In this document: positions 16,234 to 24,849 of the stretch, piece by piece
Layout of the letters: the number at the start of each line of letters is the position of its first letter
Position numbering within the stretch: the first letter of the stretch is position 1
Notes under the pieces: generated by a model
Database searches by the model: none
The model's input: the letters and a program-made list of their open reading frames with translations, nothing else
What the model was told of the DNA's origin: nothing
Program-made: the position numbers and the translations under genes
Origin: Acholeplasma oculi
Lineage (GTDB): Bacteria; Bacillota_I; Bacilli_A; Acholeplasmatales; Acholeplasmataceae
DNA: 64,000 nt
NCBI RefSeq assembly: GCF_900166985.1
Contig: NZ_FUZK01000001.1
Span: 783,309-847,308, forward strand
Direction: 5' to 3'

Positions 16234-16632
16234 TTATCTCTTAGAGAATTGCGGTGCACGACGAGCTTTTTTAAGACCGTATTTTTTACGTTCTTTCGCT
16301 CTTGGGTCACGAGTAACTAAACCGGCTGGTTTTAAAGTTTTACGTAATGCTTCATCTACTTCCATTAAAGCACGTGTGATTCCTAAACGGATTGCACCTG
16401 CTTGACCTGTTAATCCACCACCGTTAACGTTAGCTGAAACATTGAATTTACCAACGTTTGCAGTTAACTCAAGTGGTTGTAACACGTCTAGGCGTGTAGC
16501 AGCTGAAGGAATGTATTCTTCAAACTTTCTACCATTGATTATAATTTCTCCCTTACCAGGAGTTAAGATAACACGAGCAACAGATGACTTTCTGCGTCCG
16601 GTACCTAAGTATTGAACTAATTCTTTAGCCAT
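16234..16632 (-). CDS. rpsI: 30S ribosomal protein S9
   Basis: 132 aa. [12 protein letters not shown] at the N-terminus and the basic tail [17 protein letters not shown], which reaches the P-site tRNA in the 30S subunit, are diagnostic. It lies 4 nt after rplM, the universal pair, and is followed by a terminator. Confidence 0.97.
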   Translation of the reverse strand: MAKELVQYLGTGRRKSSVARVILTPGKGEIIINGRKFEEYIPSAATRLDVLQPLELTANVGKFNVSANVNGGGLTGQAGAIRLGITRALMEVDEALRKTLKPAGLVTRDPRAKERKKYGLKKARRAPQFSKR

Positions 16633-16636
16633 CTTA

Positions 16637-17065
16637 TTACACCTCTAAACTTTCTGGTTGTTGTGCCTGATGCTTGTGTTCAGGACCTGCATAAACAAAT
16701 AGTTTTCTTAACATATCTGCACCTAAAGTTGTATGAGGGATCATACCTTTAACAGCTTTTTCAACTAATGATGTAGGTAACTTAGCAAGTTGCTCTTTAG
16801 CAGTTGTTTCAGTTAAACCACCATTGTATCCGGAGTGCTTGTAATAGATTTTGTCATTCCATTTGTTTCCAGTGAGATTAATTTTTTCCGCGTTAATAAC
16901 AATCACGTAATCACCTGTGTCTACATGTGGGGTGTAGCTTGGTTTGTGTTTGCCTCTTAAAATTGTTGCAACCTTAGTTGCTAAACGTCCTAAAGTTTTA
17001 CCTTCAGCGTCTACGACATACCATTTGCGGGTAATGGTAGCCTCATTTGCCATATATGTTTTCAT
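16637..17065 (-). CDS. rplM: 50S ribosomal protein L13
   Basis: 142 aa. The typical L13 core is [20 protein letters not shown], followed by [18 protein letters not shown]13 is an early 50S assembly protein. The ATG at 17065 has SD AAGGAG 12 nt upstream, a long spacing, but N-terminal MKTYMAN matches the family. The 5' leader of about 80 nt can fold so that the SD pairs with upstream CCTTATA copies. Confidence 0.97.
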   Translation of the reverse strand: MKTYMANEATITRKWYVVDAEGKTLGRLATKVATILRGKHKPSYTPHVDTGDYVIVINAEKINLTGNKWNDKIYYKHSGYNGGLTETTAKEQLAKLPTSLVEKAVKGMIPHTTLGADMLRKLFVYAGPEHKHQAQQPESLEV

Positions 17066-17136
17066 ATTGAATTCTTTCTCCTTATAGATTTTACTTTATA
17101 AGGGCAATGTGGAAATATAAGGTTTAAAACGTACCG
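17066..17136 (-). promoter_or_regulatory. Candidate rplM leader
   Basis: Two copies of CCTTATA in the leader (in AAACCTTATATTT and GCCCTTATAAAG on the - strand) are complementary to TATAAGG at the rplM SD. Either pairing would hide the SD. Autogenous L13 leaders are known in Firmicutes; membership here is inference. Confidence 0.35.
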
Positions 17137-17142
17137 ACACAT

Positions 17143-17171
17143 ATCTTATAATAATACTTATTATTTGTCAA
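17143..17171 (-). promoter_or_regulatory. Promoter of rplM-rpsI
   Basis: A consensus TTGACA (17166-17171), 17-nt spacer, and TAAGAT (17143-17148) on the - strand. Confidence 0.75.
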
Positions 17172-17219
17172 GTAGAAATACCCAAATATGTGATAAAATC
17201 AAGATATAAGGATGTGATG

Positions 17220-17603
17220 ATGATGAAAGTATTAAATACCGTGATTCAAACCAAAAGTATCTCACTTAAAAACAATCATTTAAGTGGCAATTTTAAGATG
17301 GATCCGATGTATACCAAACAGATTGAAAAGACGGATGATAAAACCTATGTGCTCACATTAGGTTTTAACGCAGTAAATACCCCTGATAAGCCATTTCCTA
17401 TAGATATTAGTTGCCATCTACAGGCTATTTTTACCTTTGATGATCAAGCAACAGAATTAGAAATAGAGAACTTCTTACAGATACCTGCAGTTCAAATTAT
17501 TTACCCTCATTTAAGAAGTTTAGTATCCAGTATTACAGCAAGTGCCTATCTACAACCGATGCTACTTCCTTTAGTGGATGCTAGAGTATTTGTCAATATT
17601 TAA
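17220..17603 (+). CDS. SecB-like export chaperone family protein
   Basis: About 127 aa. The C-terminal half (VQIIYPHLRSLVSSITASAY, then LQPMLLPLVDARVF) resembles the conserved end of SecB-fold proteins in Firmicutes, where PYLR and the L-P-P/L-P-L stretch line the tetramer interface. True SecB would hold presecretory proteins for SecA; related proteins can also be antitoxin chaperones, but no toxin gene is adjacent. SD AAGGA is best spaced for the ATG at 17220 (17217 and 17223 are alternatives; a GTG at 17190 lacks an SD). It is transcribed divergently from rplM and ended by the terminator at 17618-17649. Confidence 0.5.
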   Translation: MMKVLNTVIQTKSISLKNNHLSGNFKMDPMYTKQIEKTDDKTYVLTLGFNAVNTPDKPFPIDISCHLQAIFTFDDQATELEIENFLQIPAVQIIYPHLRSLVSSITASAYLQPMLLPLVDARVFVNI

Positions 17604-17617
17604 GGCCTTAAAAAAAA

Positions 17618-17649
17618 GCCCCGATGGATTTAAATATTTCCATTGGGGC
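17618..17649 (+). terminator. Bidirectional terminator between convergent genes
   Basis: GCCCCGATGGA pairs with TCCATTGGGGC (one G-U). It has six T residues on one side and an A-run on the other, so it can serve both the SecB-like gene and the YbjQ gene. Confidence 0.9.
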
Positions 17650-17674
17650 ATTTTTTATTTTATAGAGATTGATC

Positions 17675-18013
17675 CTAAAGACTTTCTAAAATTACAGCTG
17701 TTCCAGACATTGAAATATGAATACCACCATTTTGAGTTTGTGTTGTTTCAATATCCATCCCGATAATTGCATTCGCTCCAATTGCGAGTGCTTTTCTTAT
17801 AAAGCGACGTTTTACTTCGTTTTTAACGTCTTCTATGCGATTTGATATTGCATCCAGTCTTTCCCCTGAAAAACCTTTAAATATGTCACCAAAGCTTTGG
17901 AAAGTTGTGTCCATACTTACACCAAAAATATTTTCTTCAAAAATTACATCGATATATTTTACGACTCTAAACCCATCTACTGAAGGTGTGGTTGTAATAA
18001 TAAATTCAGCCAT
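17675..18013 (-). CDS. YbjQ family protein (UPF0145)
   Basis: 112 aa, the whole family length. Diagnostic stretches are ITTTPSVDGFRVVKYIDVIF, FGDIFKGFSGERLDAISNRI, and ALAIGANAIIGMDIETTQ. The fold is a small pentameric cytoplasmic protein sometimes called heavy-metal-binding; the function is not established. It is monocistronic and ends into the shared bidirectional terminator. Confidence 0.9.
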   Translation of the reverse strand: MAEFIITTTPSVDGFRVVKYIDVIFEENIFGVSMDTTFQSFGDIFKGFSGERLDAISNRIEDVKNEVKRRFIRKALAIGANAIIGMDIETTQTQNGGIHISMSGTAVILESL

Positions 18014-18110
18014 TACTTATACCCCTTTTATTTTCTATATCTATATTGTATCAAATACTTTAGATAACTTATGGTTTTTTATTAAATTAAATCTATCCAA
18101 AATCTTAAAT

Positions 18111-18141
18111 AAAAAGCATCTAAACCAAACGGTTTAAATGC
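18111..18141 (-). terminator. Terminator of metG-yitT
   Basis: GCATTTAAACC pairs with GGTTTAGATGC with one mismatch, followed by five T residues on the - strand. Confidence 0.75.
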
Positions 18142-18164
18142 CTCATAAAAATTCAGGTATTTAA

Positions 18165-19154
18165 TTATGCAATGGTCTTTTTCTTAAAGTTACCAAAGAC
18201 TTGTTTAACAGGCATTATGGTAATAAAGGCTTTAGGGTCAACTTCATTAACCATTTGATGTAAACTTGTCAGTTCATAACTAGATATAACAACTTTAATT
18301 AACGTTTTATCTTTTCTTGTATATCCACCTTGAACATTAATCAATGTCACACCACGGTAAATTTTAACTAAAATATCTGAAATAATATCATTTGGATTAT
18401 CTGTAATGATTTCAACCAAAATAAACTGATATGCTGTATGTAAACGGTCGGTCATAATGGTTGTAATTACAATACGCAATATCGTATAACTAATAACGAT
18501 ACCTGCTGCTGCAAATACTTGATCTACACCAGATAATACACCTCTATCAATTAAGTCAGGAGCTGTAATGATACCACCTAATAATGCAATACCAATATTC
18601 ATGACCATGGAAATAAATCCAACACTCTTACCCTTCTTAAGTGATAAGTACTGAGCAATAATATCAAGTCCCCCTGTTGAGGTACCATATTTTAATGCAC
18701 CACCCACACCAATACCAATTAAGATACCACCTAGAATGGTTGCTGTTAAGGCTTGTGATTCTGTATCCAGTCCTAAAGAAATTTTAGGAATGAACCCAAG
18801 CATGGTTGCTTGAATTAATACAGAGATTAAGGAGTATATAACAAACTTCTTAGAAACACCAAACCAACCAATTAGCATAATAGGCACGTTTGCTAAAATA
18901 ACAAATAAACTTAAAAATAGACCCTCAAAACTTGAAATATCCCACAGAAGTGTATATTTCATAAAGTCTCTAATTAATTGTGCAAGTCCTGGTATACCAC
19001 CGGTATACATCGGAATAACACTTGATTCTAAAAACCATGTGACACCAAATCCATAGATCATCGTAAAGAAAATCACTGCGAATGTTCTAATGACTTCTGG
19101 TTTTATTTTTTTTACAAACGTATCTGATGTTAAATAAGCCTTAATTTTATTCAT
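18165..19154 (-). CDS. YitT family membrane protein
   Basis: 329 aa. The N-terminal two thirds have five or six hydrophobic helices with YTGGIPGLAQLI and GGALKYGTSTGGLDIIAQYL, typical of the YitT (DUF161) membrane domain. The C-terminal DUF2179 domain (YRGVTLINVQGGYTRKDKTL, then IKVVISSYEL) is cytoplasmic. It is probably a transporter of unknown substrate. It starts 2 nt after the metG stop, so it likely shares the T-box-controlled transcript, which would make it responsive to uncharged tRNA-Met; a link with methionine or related solute transport is only suggested. Confidence 0.88.
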   Translation of the reverse strand: MNKIKAYLTSDTFVKKIKPEVIRTFAVIFFTMIYGFGVTWFLESSVIPMYTGGIPGLAQLIRDFMKYTLLWDISSFEGLFLSLFVILANVPIMLIGWFGVSKKFVIYSLISVLIQATMLGFIPKISLGLDTESQALTATILGGILIGIGVGGALKYGTSTGGLDIIAQYLSLKKGKSVGFISMVMNIGIALLGGIITAPDLIDRGVLSGVDQVFAAAGIVISYTILRIVITTIMTDRLHTAYQFILVEIITDNPNDIISDILVKIYRGVTLINVQGGYTRKDKTLIKVVISSYELTSLHQMVNEVDPKAFITIMPVKQVFGNFKKKTIA

Positions 19155-19156
19155 AA

Positions 19157-20707
19157 TTACCCTATTATTTCTTTTATCTTTTTCTCAAAATCATAGCGCT
19201 CAAAGAGCACTTCTGCGATACCTAATTCTTGTTCTTGGTATACACCAAATATTTTAACACTTTCTAGTGTTTGATCAGAAATATTTAACTGATTAAAAAT
19301 CTTTTCTGCAGTTTTAGGTATAAATGCTTTTAAATAAACTGCTAGAATACGAATTGTTTCAACTAAACTATATAAAACATGACTGAGTGTTTCTTCATTT
19401 TTGTTCTTAAATAAATTCCAAGGCTCTGATAAATCAATATATTTATTCGCAGCTCTTGCAACATTCATTAATTCTTCTAATGCATCACCCACTCTTAAAT
19501 TATCCATGAGATTTGTTACTTTATCATAGAGTTCTAAAGACTTTTCTTTTAAACTATATTCAAATGGTTCTTCTATTTGAACTTTTTTAACAAGTCCATT
19601 TTGATACTTTTTAACCATACCAATGGTTCTATTGACTAAATTACCTAACGTGTTTGCTAAATCAGAATTATTTCTTTCAATCATCAATTCATAAGTGATA
19701 TTACCATCTTGTCCATAAGGGATTTCATGTAATACATAATATCTTAAAGCGTCCACTCCAAAATGTTGAACAAGCTTGTCGGTATAAAGTGTATTACCAA
19801 CAGATTTACTCATCTTATTTTTATCTACTAAGACCCAAGGATGTCCAAAAATCTTTTTAGGTAATGGAAGTCCTAGAGACATTAAAATCATTGGCCAGTA
19901 GATGACATGGAATCTCATGATATCTTTTCCGATTAGATGTAAATCTGCAGGCCAAAACTTTTCCATTGAAGATGTGTTTATTCCTGGTTTGTAGCCTAAT
20001 CCAGTAATATAATTGGATAATGCATCAATCCATACATAAATAACATGGTCTGGATTAGATTTTACATTAATCCCCCATTTAAATGAGGTTCTAGAAACAC
20101 TTAAATCCGGTAGTTTTTCTGATAAAAAGTTATTAAGTACTTCATTTCTTCTAGATTCTGGTTCTATAAATTCTGGGTGGTCTTGGATATGTTTGATTAA
20201 TCTATCTTGATATTTACTCAATCTAAAGAAATATGTATCCTCACTCATCCAAACAGGAATATCACCACTTGGCCCCTTACCATCAACAATTTCTGTTTTG
20301 GTTAAGAATGCCTCATCCGCAATAGAATACCATCCTTCATATTTTCCTAAATAGATATCATCGTTTTTAAGTAATATATCAAAGATCTCTTGTACACTTT
20401 CTTTGTGGAAAGTATCGGTTGTTCTAACAAACTTATCGTAAGATACATCCACTAAATCAAAGATACGTTTGATTTCTGATGCAATCATATCTACATAGTC
20501 TTTAGGTGGTAAATCTTGATTTTTTGCATTATTCTCGATTTTTTGACCATGTTCATCGGTTCCGGTTTGAAAGTATACATCATAACCTTGCATACGTTTA
20601 TACCTTGCAATCGCGTCTGCTAAAATAATTTCATAGACGTTTCCGATGTGAGGAATTGCTGATGCATATGCAATTGCTGTTGAAATATAATATCTTTTAT
20701 CGCTCAT
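19157..20707 (-). CDS. metG: Methionyl-tRNA synthetase
   Basis: 516 aa. YASAIPHIGN is the HIGH motif, KNKMSKSVGN the KMSKS loop. The connective peptide has WYSIADEAFLTKTEI where zinc-type enzymes have Cys knuckles, so it is a zinc-free insert. There is no C-terminal EMAPII-like tRNA-binding domain (Bacillus MetRS is about 660 aa). It charges both initiator and elongator tRNA-Met. It is preceded by a T-box leader whose specifier reads AUG, so expression should rise when tRNA-Met is uncharged. SD AAAGGAG lies 9 nt before the ATG. Confidence 0.97.
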   Translation of the reverse strand: MSDKRYYISTAIAYASAIPHIGNVYEIILADAIARYKRMQGYDVYFQTGTDEHGQKIENNAKNQDLPPKDYVDMIASEIKRIFDLVDVSYDKFVRTTDTFHKESVQEIFDILLKNDDIYLGKYEGWYSIADEAFLTKTEIVDGKGPSGDIPVWMSEDTYFFRLSKYQDRLIKHIQDHPEFIEPESRRNEVLNNFLSEKLPDLSVSRTSFKWGINVKSNPDHVIYVWIDALSNYITGLGYKPGINTSSMEKFWPADLHLIGKDIMRFHVIYWPMILMSLGLPLPKKIFGHPWVLVDKNKMSKSVGNTLYTDKLVQHFGVDALRYYVLHEIPYGQDGNITYELMIERNNSDLANTLGNLVNRTIGMVKKYQNGLVKKVQIEEPFEYSLKEKSLELYDKVTNLMDNLRVGDALEELMNVARAANKYIDLSEPWNLFKNKNEETLSHVLYSLVETIRILAVYLKAFIPKTAEKIFNQLNISDQTLESVKIFGVYQEQELGIAEVLFERYDFEKKIKEIIG

Positions 20708-20729
20708 GTCTTAATTCTCCTTTTTCCAT

Positions 20730-20965
20730 AAAAAAATCCTTAAACTAAAAATTAGTCTAAGGACGAAATTTTAATTCCGCGGTACCACCTTAGTTCTAGT
20801 CAATAAACTAGCACTTGACATCTTTAACGCAGACCAACGATTTATTCTACCTATCGAATAAATTACTTAGAAAGCCATCGGTATTGTATATATATCTTTT
20901 CGCACCCAACAAAGACTCTCTTTATATAGTGACAATACTAAATCTTTTTACGTATGATTTAATTA
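20730..20965 (-). ncRNA. T-box leader of metG (specifier AUG)
   Basis: On the - strand the leader carries AAGGTGGTACCGCGG (20777-20791), the T-box sequence whose TGGT pairs with the ACCA end of uncharged tRNA. Stem I has GTATTGT/ACAATAC, the AGAGAG bulge and the GGGTGCGAAAA distal loop. Just 3' of it, ATG at 20876-20878 lies in the specifier loop, closed by AAAG/CTTT. Stem III is ATTTATTC/GAATAAAT. The terminator is TCCTTAGACTAA/TTAGTTTAAGGA (20737-20763) plus a T-run. Stem II is absent. A TATAAT -10 is at 20974-20979. Confidence 0.93.
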
Positions 20966-20973
20966 CATAACAT

Positions 20974-20979
20974 ATTATA
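20974..20979 (-). promoter_or_regulatory. -10 box of the metG T-box transcript
   Basis: TATAAT in an AT-rich region; no convincing -35. The start point would be near 20967. Confidence 0.5.
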
Positions 20980-21009
20980 ATATATTTTTGAAAATAAAAC
21001 TATATTTCT

Positions 21010-21846
21010 TTACTTAATTTTAATTAACTTATAAATCACAGATTTATGAACGTTTAATGACTTAGCTGTTTCTTTGATTGCTTCTTTTTCATCCATTCCA
21101 TCTTCTATAAAGGATTGATACAGTGTCAATGGATCTTCAATATTTACTTCTTCCTTAGCACCATCAATTATTAAAACATACTCCCCTCTATGATCAAGTA
21201 TTTCACTTGTAAACTCACTTAATAAACCATGGTAGTGTGTTTCATGAAGTTTAGTTATTTCACGTAATACCGTAACCAGTCTATCCCCCAGTATCGATTC
21301 AATGAGTTTAAGTGTTTCTAATACTCGGTTTGGAGATTCATAAAGCAAAAATGGATTTTTATTCTTTTTAAATGCTTTTAAAGTTTCAATTTGAAGTGAT
21401 TTTTTTCTAGGTAAAAAACCAATAAATGTAAACTGTGATTGATATAATCCAGATACAACAAGTGCAGAAAGTAGTGCACTTGCTCCAGGGATACTCACCA
21501 CATTGACATCTAAGTTTAAAAGCGATGTTACTAAAATACTACCTGGGTCTGATAAAAGTGGTGTTCCTGCATCAGAGACTAATGCGATGTTTAAACCCTT
21601 ACTTAATTTGTCTTGAATTAAGTTAAGTTTTTCAACTTCACTAAATTTTTGATAACTCATCAATGTATTTTTAATATCGAAATGATTTAATAGCTTAGAG
21701 GTGACCCTTGTGTCCTCACAAAGTATTAAATCCACTTTTTTTAATGTCTCTACTGCTCTAAATGTGAAATCATCTAAATTCCCAATTGGAGTACTTACAA
21801 TATAGAGTGTTGGAAAATCATTATGAAAGACTTGTTTGATTTTCAT
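21010..21846 (-). CDS. rsmI: 16S rRNA (cytidine1402-2'-O)-methyltransferase RsmI
   Basis: 278 aa. The N-terminal tetrapyrrole-methylase fold shows LYIVSTPIGNLDDFTFRAVE, LCEDTRVTSKLLNH, ALVSDAGTPLLSDPG and FIGFLPRKK, all diagnostic of RsmI. It uses SAM to 2'-O-methylate C1402 at the decoding centre. The C-terminal 45 residues form a small HTH-like tail. The ATG overlaps the trmN6 stop (ATGA). Order tmk-holB-yabB-rsmI-metG is that of Bacillus. Confidence 0.95.
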   Translation of the reverse strand: MKIKQVFHNDFPTLYIVSTPIGNLDDFTFRAVETLKKVDLILCEDTRVTSKLLNHFDIKNTLMSYQKFSEVEKLNLIQDKLSKGLNIALVSDAGTPLLSDPGSILVTSLLNLDVNVVSIPGASALLSALVVSGLYQSQFTFIGFLPRKKSLQIETLKAFKKNKNPFLLYESPNRVLETLKLIESILGDRLVTVLREITKLHETHYHGLLSEFTSEILDHRGEYVLIIDGAKEEVNIEDPLTLYQSFIEDGMDEKEAIKETAKSLNVHKSVIYKLIKIK

Positions 21847-22562
21847 TTTTTATAACTCCTTCCTTGGTAAATAGAAAGCATTTCATCACTGTATTGATTC
21901 AGTTCTTTATATTGAATTAAAGGTGGCATAACTGTTAAGTGATAAGAACCTTTATATCTTGCTTCTATTAAGACTTGATTGGGTTCATGCGAAAGTGATG
22001 GATGAACAAATCTCATACGTTTAATGGTAAAGTCATTCTCATTTAAATGCTTCATAATATCTTCTAAGCGGTCTGCCTTATGTATCATGAAGAATAAACC
22101 ACCATGTTTAATATTTCGTCTCACTGCAAGAATTAAAGATTCTAAATTTAAATAAAGTTCATGTTTAGCAATTTGCATATCTAAATCATCACTCTGTTTA
22201 GTCTTATCATTTACTTTAAAAAATGGTGGATTAGAAACAATGATATCTGCAAGTTTATGATGTTTAAATACGTTTAAATCTTCTAATACAACATGAACCC
22301 TTGCATCTAATTGGTTCATGTTGATATTGTATATAGCTTTTTGATATCTGGATTCTTGTATTTCAACACCTAATAGTTCACCTTCATATTTTTGAGATAA
22401 ATATAGCATTACAGCTGCATTTCCGGTTCCAAAATCCATGATGAGTTTTGTTCCTTTAGGAATTCTTGTAAAATCACTTAAAAGGATGGTATCTAAATTA
22501 AATGCTTTACCGTATTCTGAATAAATATCTAGTTTTGTTCCTAATAAATCTCTTTTTGTCAT
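21843..22562 (-). CDS. tRNA1(Val) (adenine37-N6)-methyltransferase family (TrmN6/YabB)
   Basis: 239 aa. Class I SAM methyltransferase: motif I MDFGTGNAAVMLYLS, acidic motif II GVEIQESRYQKA, and catalytic IVSNPPFF, the N-P-P-(F/Y) of N6-adenine methylases. Bacillus YabB lies at this position between holB and rsmI. The substrate (A37 of tRNA-Val in E. coli TrmN6) is inferred from the family. It overlaps both neighbours by 4 nt. Confidence 0.88.
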   Translation of the reverse strand: MTKRDLLGTKLDIYSEYGKAFNLDTILLSDFTRIPKGTKLIMDFGTGNAAVMLYLSQKYEGELLGVEIQESRYQKAIYNINMNQLDARVHVVLEDLNVFKHHKLADIIVSNPPFFKVNDKTKQSDDLDMQIAKHELYLNLESLILAVRRNIKHGGLFFMIHKADRLEDIMKHLNENDFTIKRMRFVHPSLSHEPNQVLIEARYKGSYHLTVMPPLIQYKELNQYSDEMLSIYQGRSYKK

Positions 22563-23506
22563 GAGTTAAGTAATCTTCTCAGTTCAATACCAAGCGTTTG
22601 GAGTTGCAGTGTGATATTGACTGGTAATCTAAGTGTTTTAAGGGTTGTTTGAATATGTTGAATCATTTTTTCTGCTTTTTTTAGTGAAATTTTTGGAATC
22701 AGTGGTAATAAAACATCCTTCATATATTCAAATTGAACTTTTTGGTTCATATGAATATGGATAATATCTAGTATCATATATGAAAACATTTCTAGACAAA
22801 AACTTATATAGTTTTTTTGACCGGCAAGTGTTTGACCCAAAGACATTAAAACTTGAGGTAAGTAATCTTGTTCTACTGAAATATGTTTCATTAATAACTG
22901 AATATATTCAACAGATTGAATAAAATTTTGGTCATTTGCAAGTAACATAGCCTCATCGATATCTTTAGTTAAATAACTTAGATATAAAGCATCTTTTAAA
23001 TCCACTAATCGTTCTGTTAATGATTCTATAAAAACGGATTTATTGTCATCATGAATCATGATGACTTGAGATCTAGACCTGATGGTTGGAAGTATTTGAT
23101 TTAAATCATCGGTTAGTAAAAATCCCACCATTAAATCACTTTTAGGTTCTTCTAAAAATTTAAGTAGGGAATTAGCTGCAGAAAGACTCATCGTCTCAGC
23201 ACCTTCAATGACATAAACTCTCGGTCCATCCACTAAAGATGTTTTAGAAAATTCTTGTTGTAAATCAAGAATTTGGTCTTTTTTAATGCTTAAACCTTCT
23301 TTTGACATATAAATATAGTTAGGATGGTTTAAGCTTTCTAATTGATGTTTTAACTCCGGATATGCTTTATGAGACTCAAATATTAAATATGCAAGTTCTG
23401 AAACGATTTTCGTTTTTGTCACACCTAAAGAACCTGTTAAAAGATAAAGGTGTGATAGACGATTTCTTTTAATTGTTTCTTTAAATTGTGTGATGATTTC
23501 ATTCAT
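22559..23506 (-). CDS. holB: DNA polymerase III delta' subunit
   Basis: 315 aa. AAA+ clamp-loader subunit: VYVIEGAETMSLSAANSLLK followed by FLEEP is the conserved delta'/gamma core, and SRSQVI is the sensor/arginine-finger region (usually SRC). The P-loop is degenerate (GSLGVTKTK), as allowed for delta', which need not bind ATP. It is part of the clamp-loader complex that loads DnaN. It sits between tmk and yabB as in Bacillus, with 4-nt overlaps on both sides. Confidence 0.92.
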   Translation of the reverse strand: MNEIITQFKETIKRNRLSHLYLLTGSLGVTKTKIVSELAYLIFESHKAYPELKHQLESLNHPNYIYMSKEGLSIKKDQILDLQQEFSKTSLVDGPRVYVIEGAETMSLSAANSLLKFLEEPKSDLMVGFLLTDDLNQILPTIRSRSQVIMIHDDNKSVFIESLTERLVDLKDALYLSYLTKDIDEAMLLANDQNFIQSVEYIQLLMKHISVEQDYLPQVLMSLGQTLAGQKNYISFCLEMFSYMILDIIHIHMNQKVQFEYMKDVLLPLIPKISLKKAEKMIQHIQTTLKTLRLPVNITLQLQTLGIELRRLLNS

Positions 23507-24108
23507 ATGCGCTTTAATATTTCTCCTAAAATGTGTTGATATATCTCATCAATCGTACGGTTACCTTCAATAACGATAAATCGATTGGCATAAATTTTTG
23601 AAAGTTCTAAATAGCCACTTCTTACCTTTTCATGAAAGGTTTTTGTTTCTAAATCAAGTCGGTCAGTTTTATGTCCTCTATTTTGATGTACTCTAGCCAT
23701 TCCTACCTGTGGGTCTAAATCAATATAAAACGTCATATCCGGCATATAACTTAGTGCATATTGGTTCACGGATTTTACAAATTCTAAACCTAAATCTCTA
23801 CCAAATGCTTGATATGCAAATGATGAATCTATATACCTGTCACATAAAATGATTTTATCTAAATTTGGAATAATCACCTCATCTAAGTGTTGTGCTCTAC
23901 TTGCTGCAAATAATAATGCTTCTGTATGAGGTTTGATCGATTGATTATTATTATCCAGTAAGATATTTCTAATCTTTTCTGCAATAACGGAACCTCCCGG
24001 TTCTCTTGTTGTTACAACTTCTTTACCCAATAATAATAATTCTTTTTTCAGCTTTTCTATTAAAGTAGTTTTTCCACTACCTTCTCCACCTTCAAATGTG
24101 ATCAACAT
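23503..24108 (-). CDS. tmk: Thymidylate kinase
   Basis: 201 aa. P-loop FEGGEGSGKTTL, DRY-type motif CDRYIDSSFAYQ and TREPGG are diagnostic; the LID region is RGHKTDRLDLE. It phosphorylates dTMP to dTDP for DNA synthesis. It heads the tmk-holB-trmN6-rsmI group and lies 15 nt after truA, so it may be on the ecf-truA transcript. Confidence 0.96.
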   Translation of the reverse strand: MLITFEGGEGSGKTTLIEKLKKELLLLGKEVVTTREPGGSVIAEKIRNILLDNNNQSIKPHTEALLFAASRAQHLDEVIIPNLDKIILCDRYIDSSFAYQAFGRDLGLEFVKSVNQYALSYMPDMTFYIDLDPQVGMARVHQNRGHKTDRLDLETKTFHEKVRSGYLELSKIYANRFIVIEGNRTIDEIYQHILGEILKRI

Positions 24109-24123
24109 ATGTTTTAATCCTTC

Positions 24124-24849
24124 CTATCTGTAATAAATGTGTGTTAAATATAGACCCTTCGCTGGTGCGGTCATCGCGGATAGATTTCTATCTTTAGTCT
24201 CAAGTAATAATTCTAGTTGATTTATAGGCTTTTTACCTTCGCCGATAGCTATGACATTCCCCATAATAATTCTTACCATAAATCTTAAAAAGTGATTGCC
24301 GTGAATTTTAAAGATGTAATGTGTTTTTGTTTCACTCGATTTAAATGAATAGATGGTTTTAATGGGAGGTTTTAATTCTTTATTGGGACTAAATCCACTA
24401 AAATCGTGTGTACCTTCAATAACTTTTAATAAGTCCTTAACAATGTCATAGTTAAATCGTTCACTATAAACCTCATGATTCGCTTTAAATGCAGAAAGTG
24501 GTTTTTTAGAAATCTTGTATGTATAGATTTTAGATTTAGCCATATGTCTTGCATGAAAATCTGGTTTAACTTTAACAATTTTTAAAATTCTTATATCTTC
24601 TGGTAATCTTTTGTTTAAAGCCCTAGTCCACTCCGAACTGGTTAAATCTAATTCAGAATCAAAGTGAAATACTTGATGTAATGCATGAACACCTTTATCT
24701 GTTCTTGATGCTGCAAATGTATCCGTTGGAATACGTGTCATTAAAAGAAATGCCTTTTCTAATTCACTTTGAATGGTTGGATCTTTTACTTGTTTCTGAT
24801 AGCCACTATACTTTGTACCATCATAACTTAATATCCCTTTATAACGCAA
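24124..24849 (-). CDS. truA: tRNA pseudouridine synthase A (positions 38-40)
   Basis: 241 aa. SRTDKGVHALHQVFHF holds the catalytic Asp; YDGTKYSGYQKQ and GNHFLRFMVRIIMGNVIAIG are family hallmarks. It overlaps ecfT by 11 nt, the same ecfA1-ecfA2-ecfT-truA order as in Bacillus (there followed by rplM-rpsI, here separated). Confidence 0.96.
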   Translation of the reverse strand: MRYKGILSYDGTKYSGYQKQVKDPTIQSELEKAFLLMTRIPTDTFAASRTDKGVHALHQVFHFDSELDLTSSEWTRALNKRLPEDIRILKIVKVKPDFHARHMAKSKIYTYKISKKPLSAFKANHEVYSERFNYDIVKDLLKVIEGTHDFSGFSPNKELKPPIKTIYSFKSSETKTHYIFKIHGNHFLRFMVRIIMGNVIAIGEGKKPINQLELLLETKDRNLSAMTAPAKGLYLTHIYYR

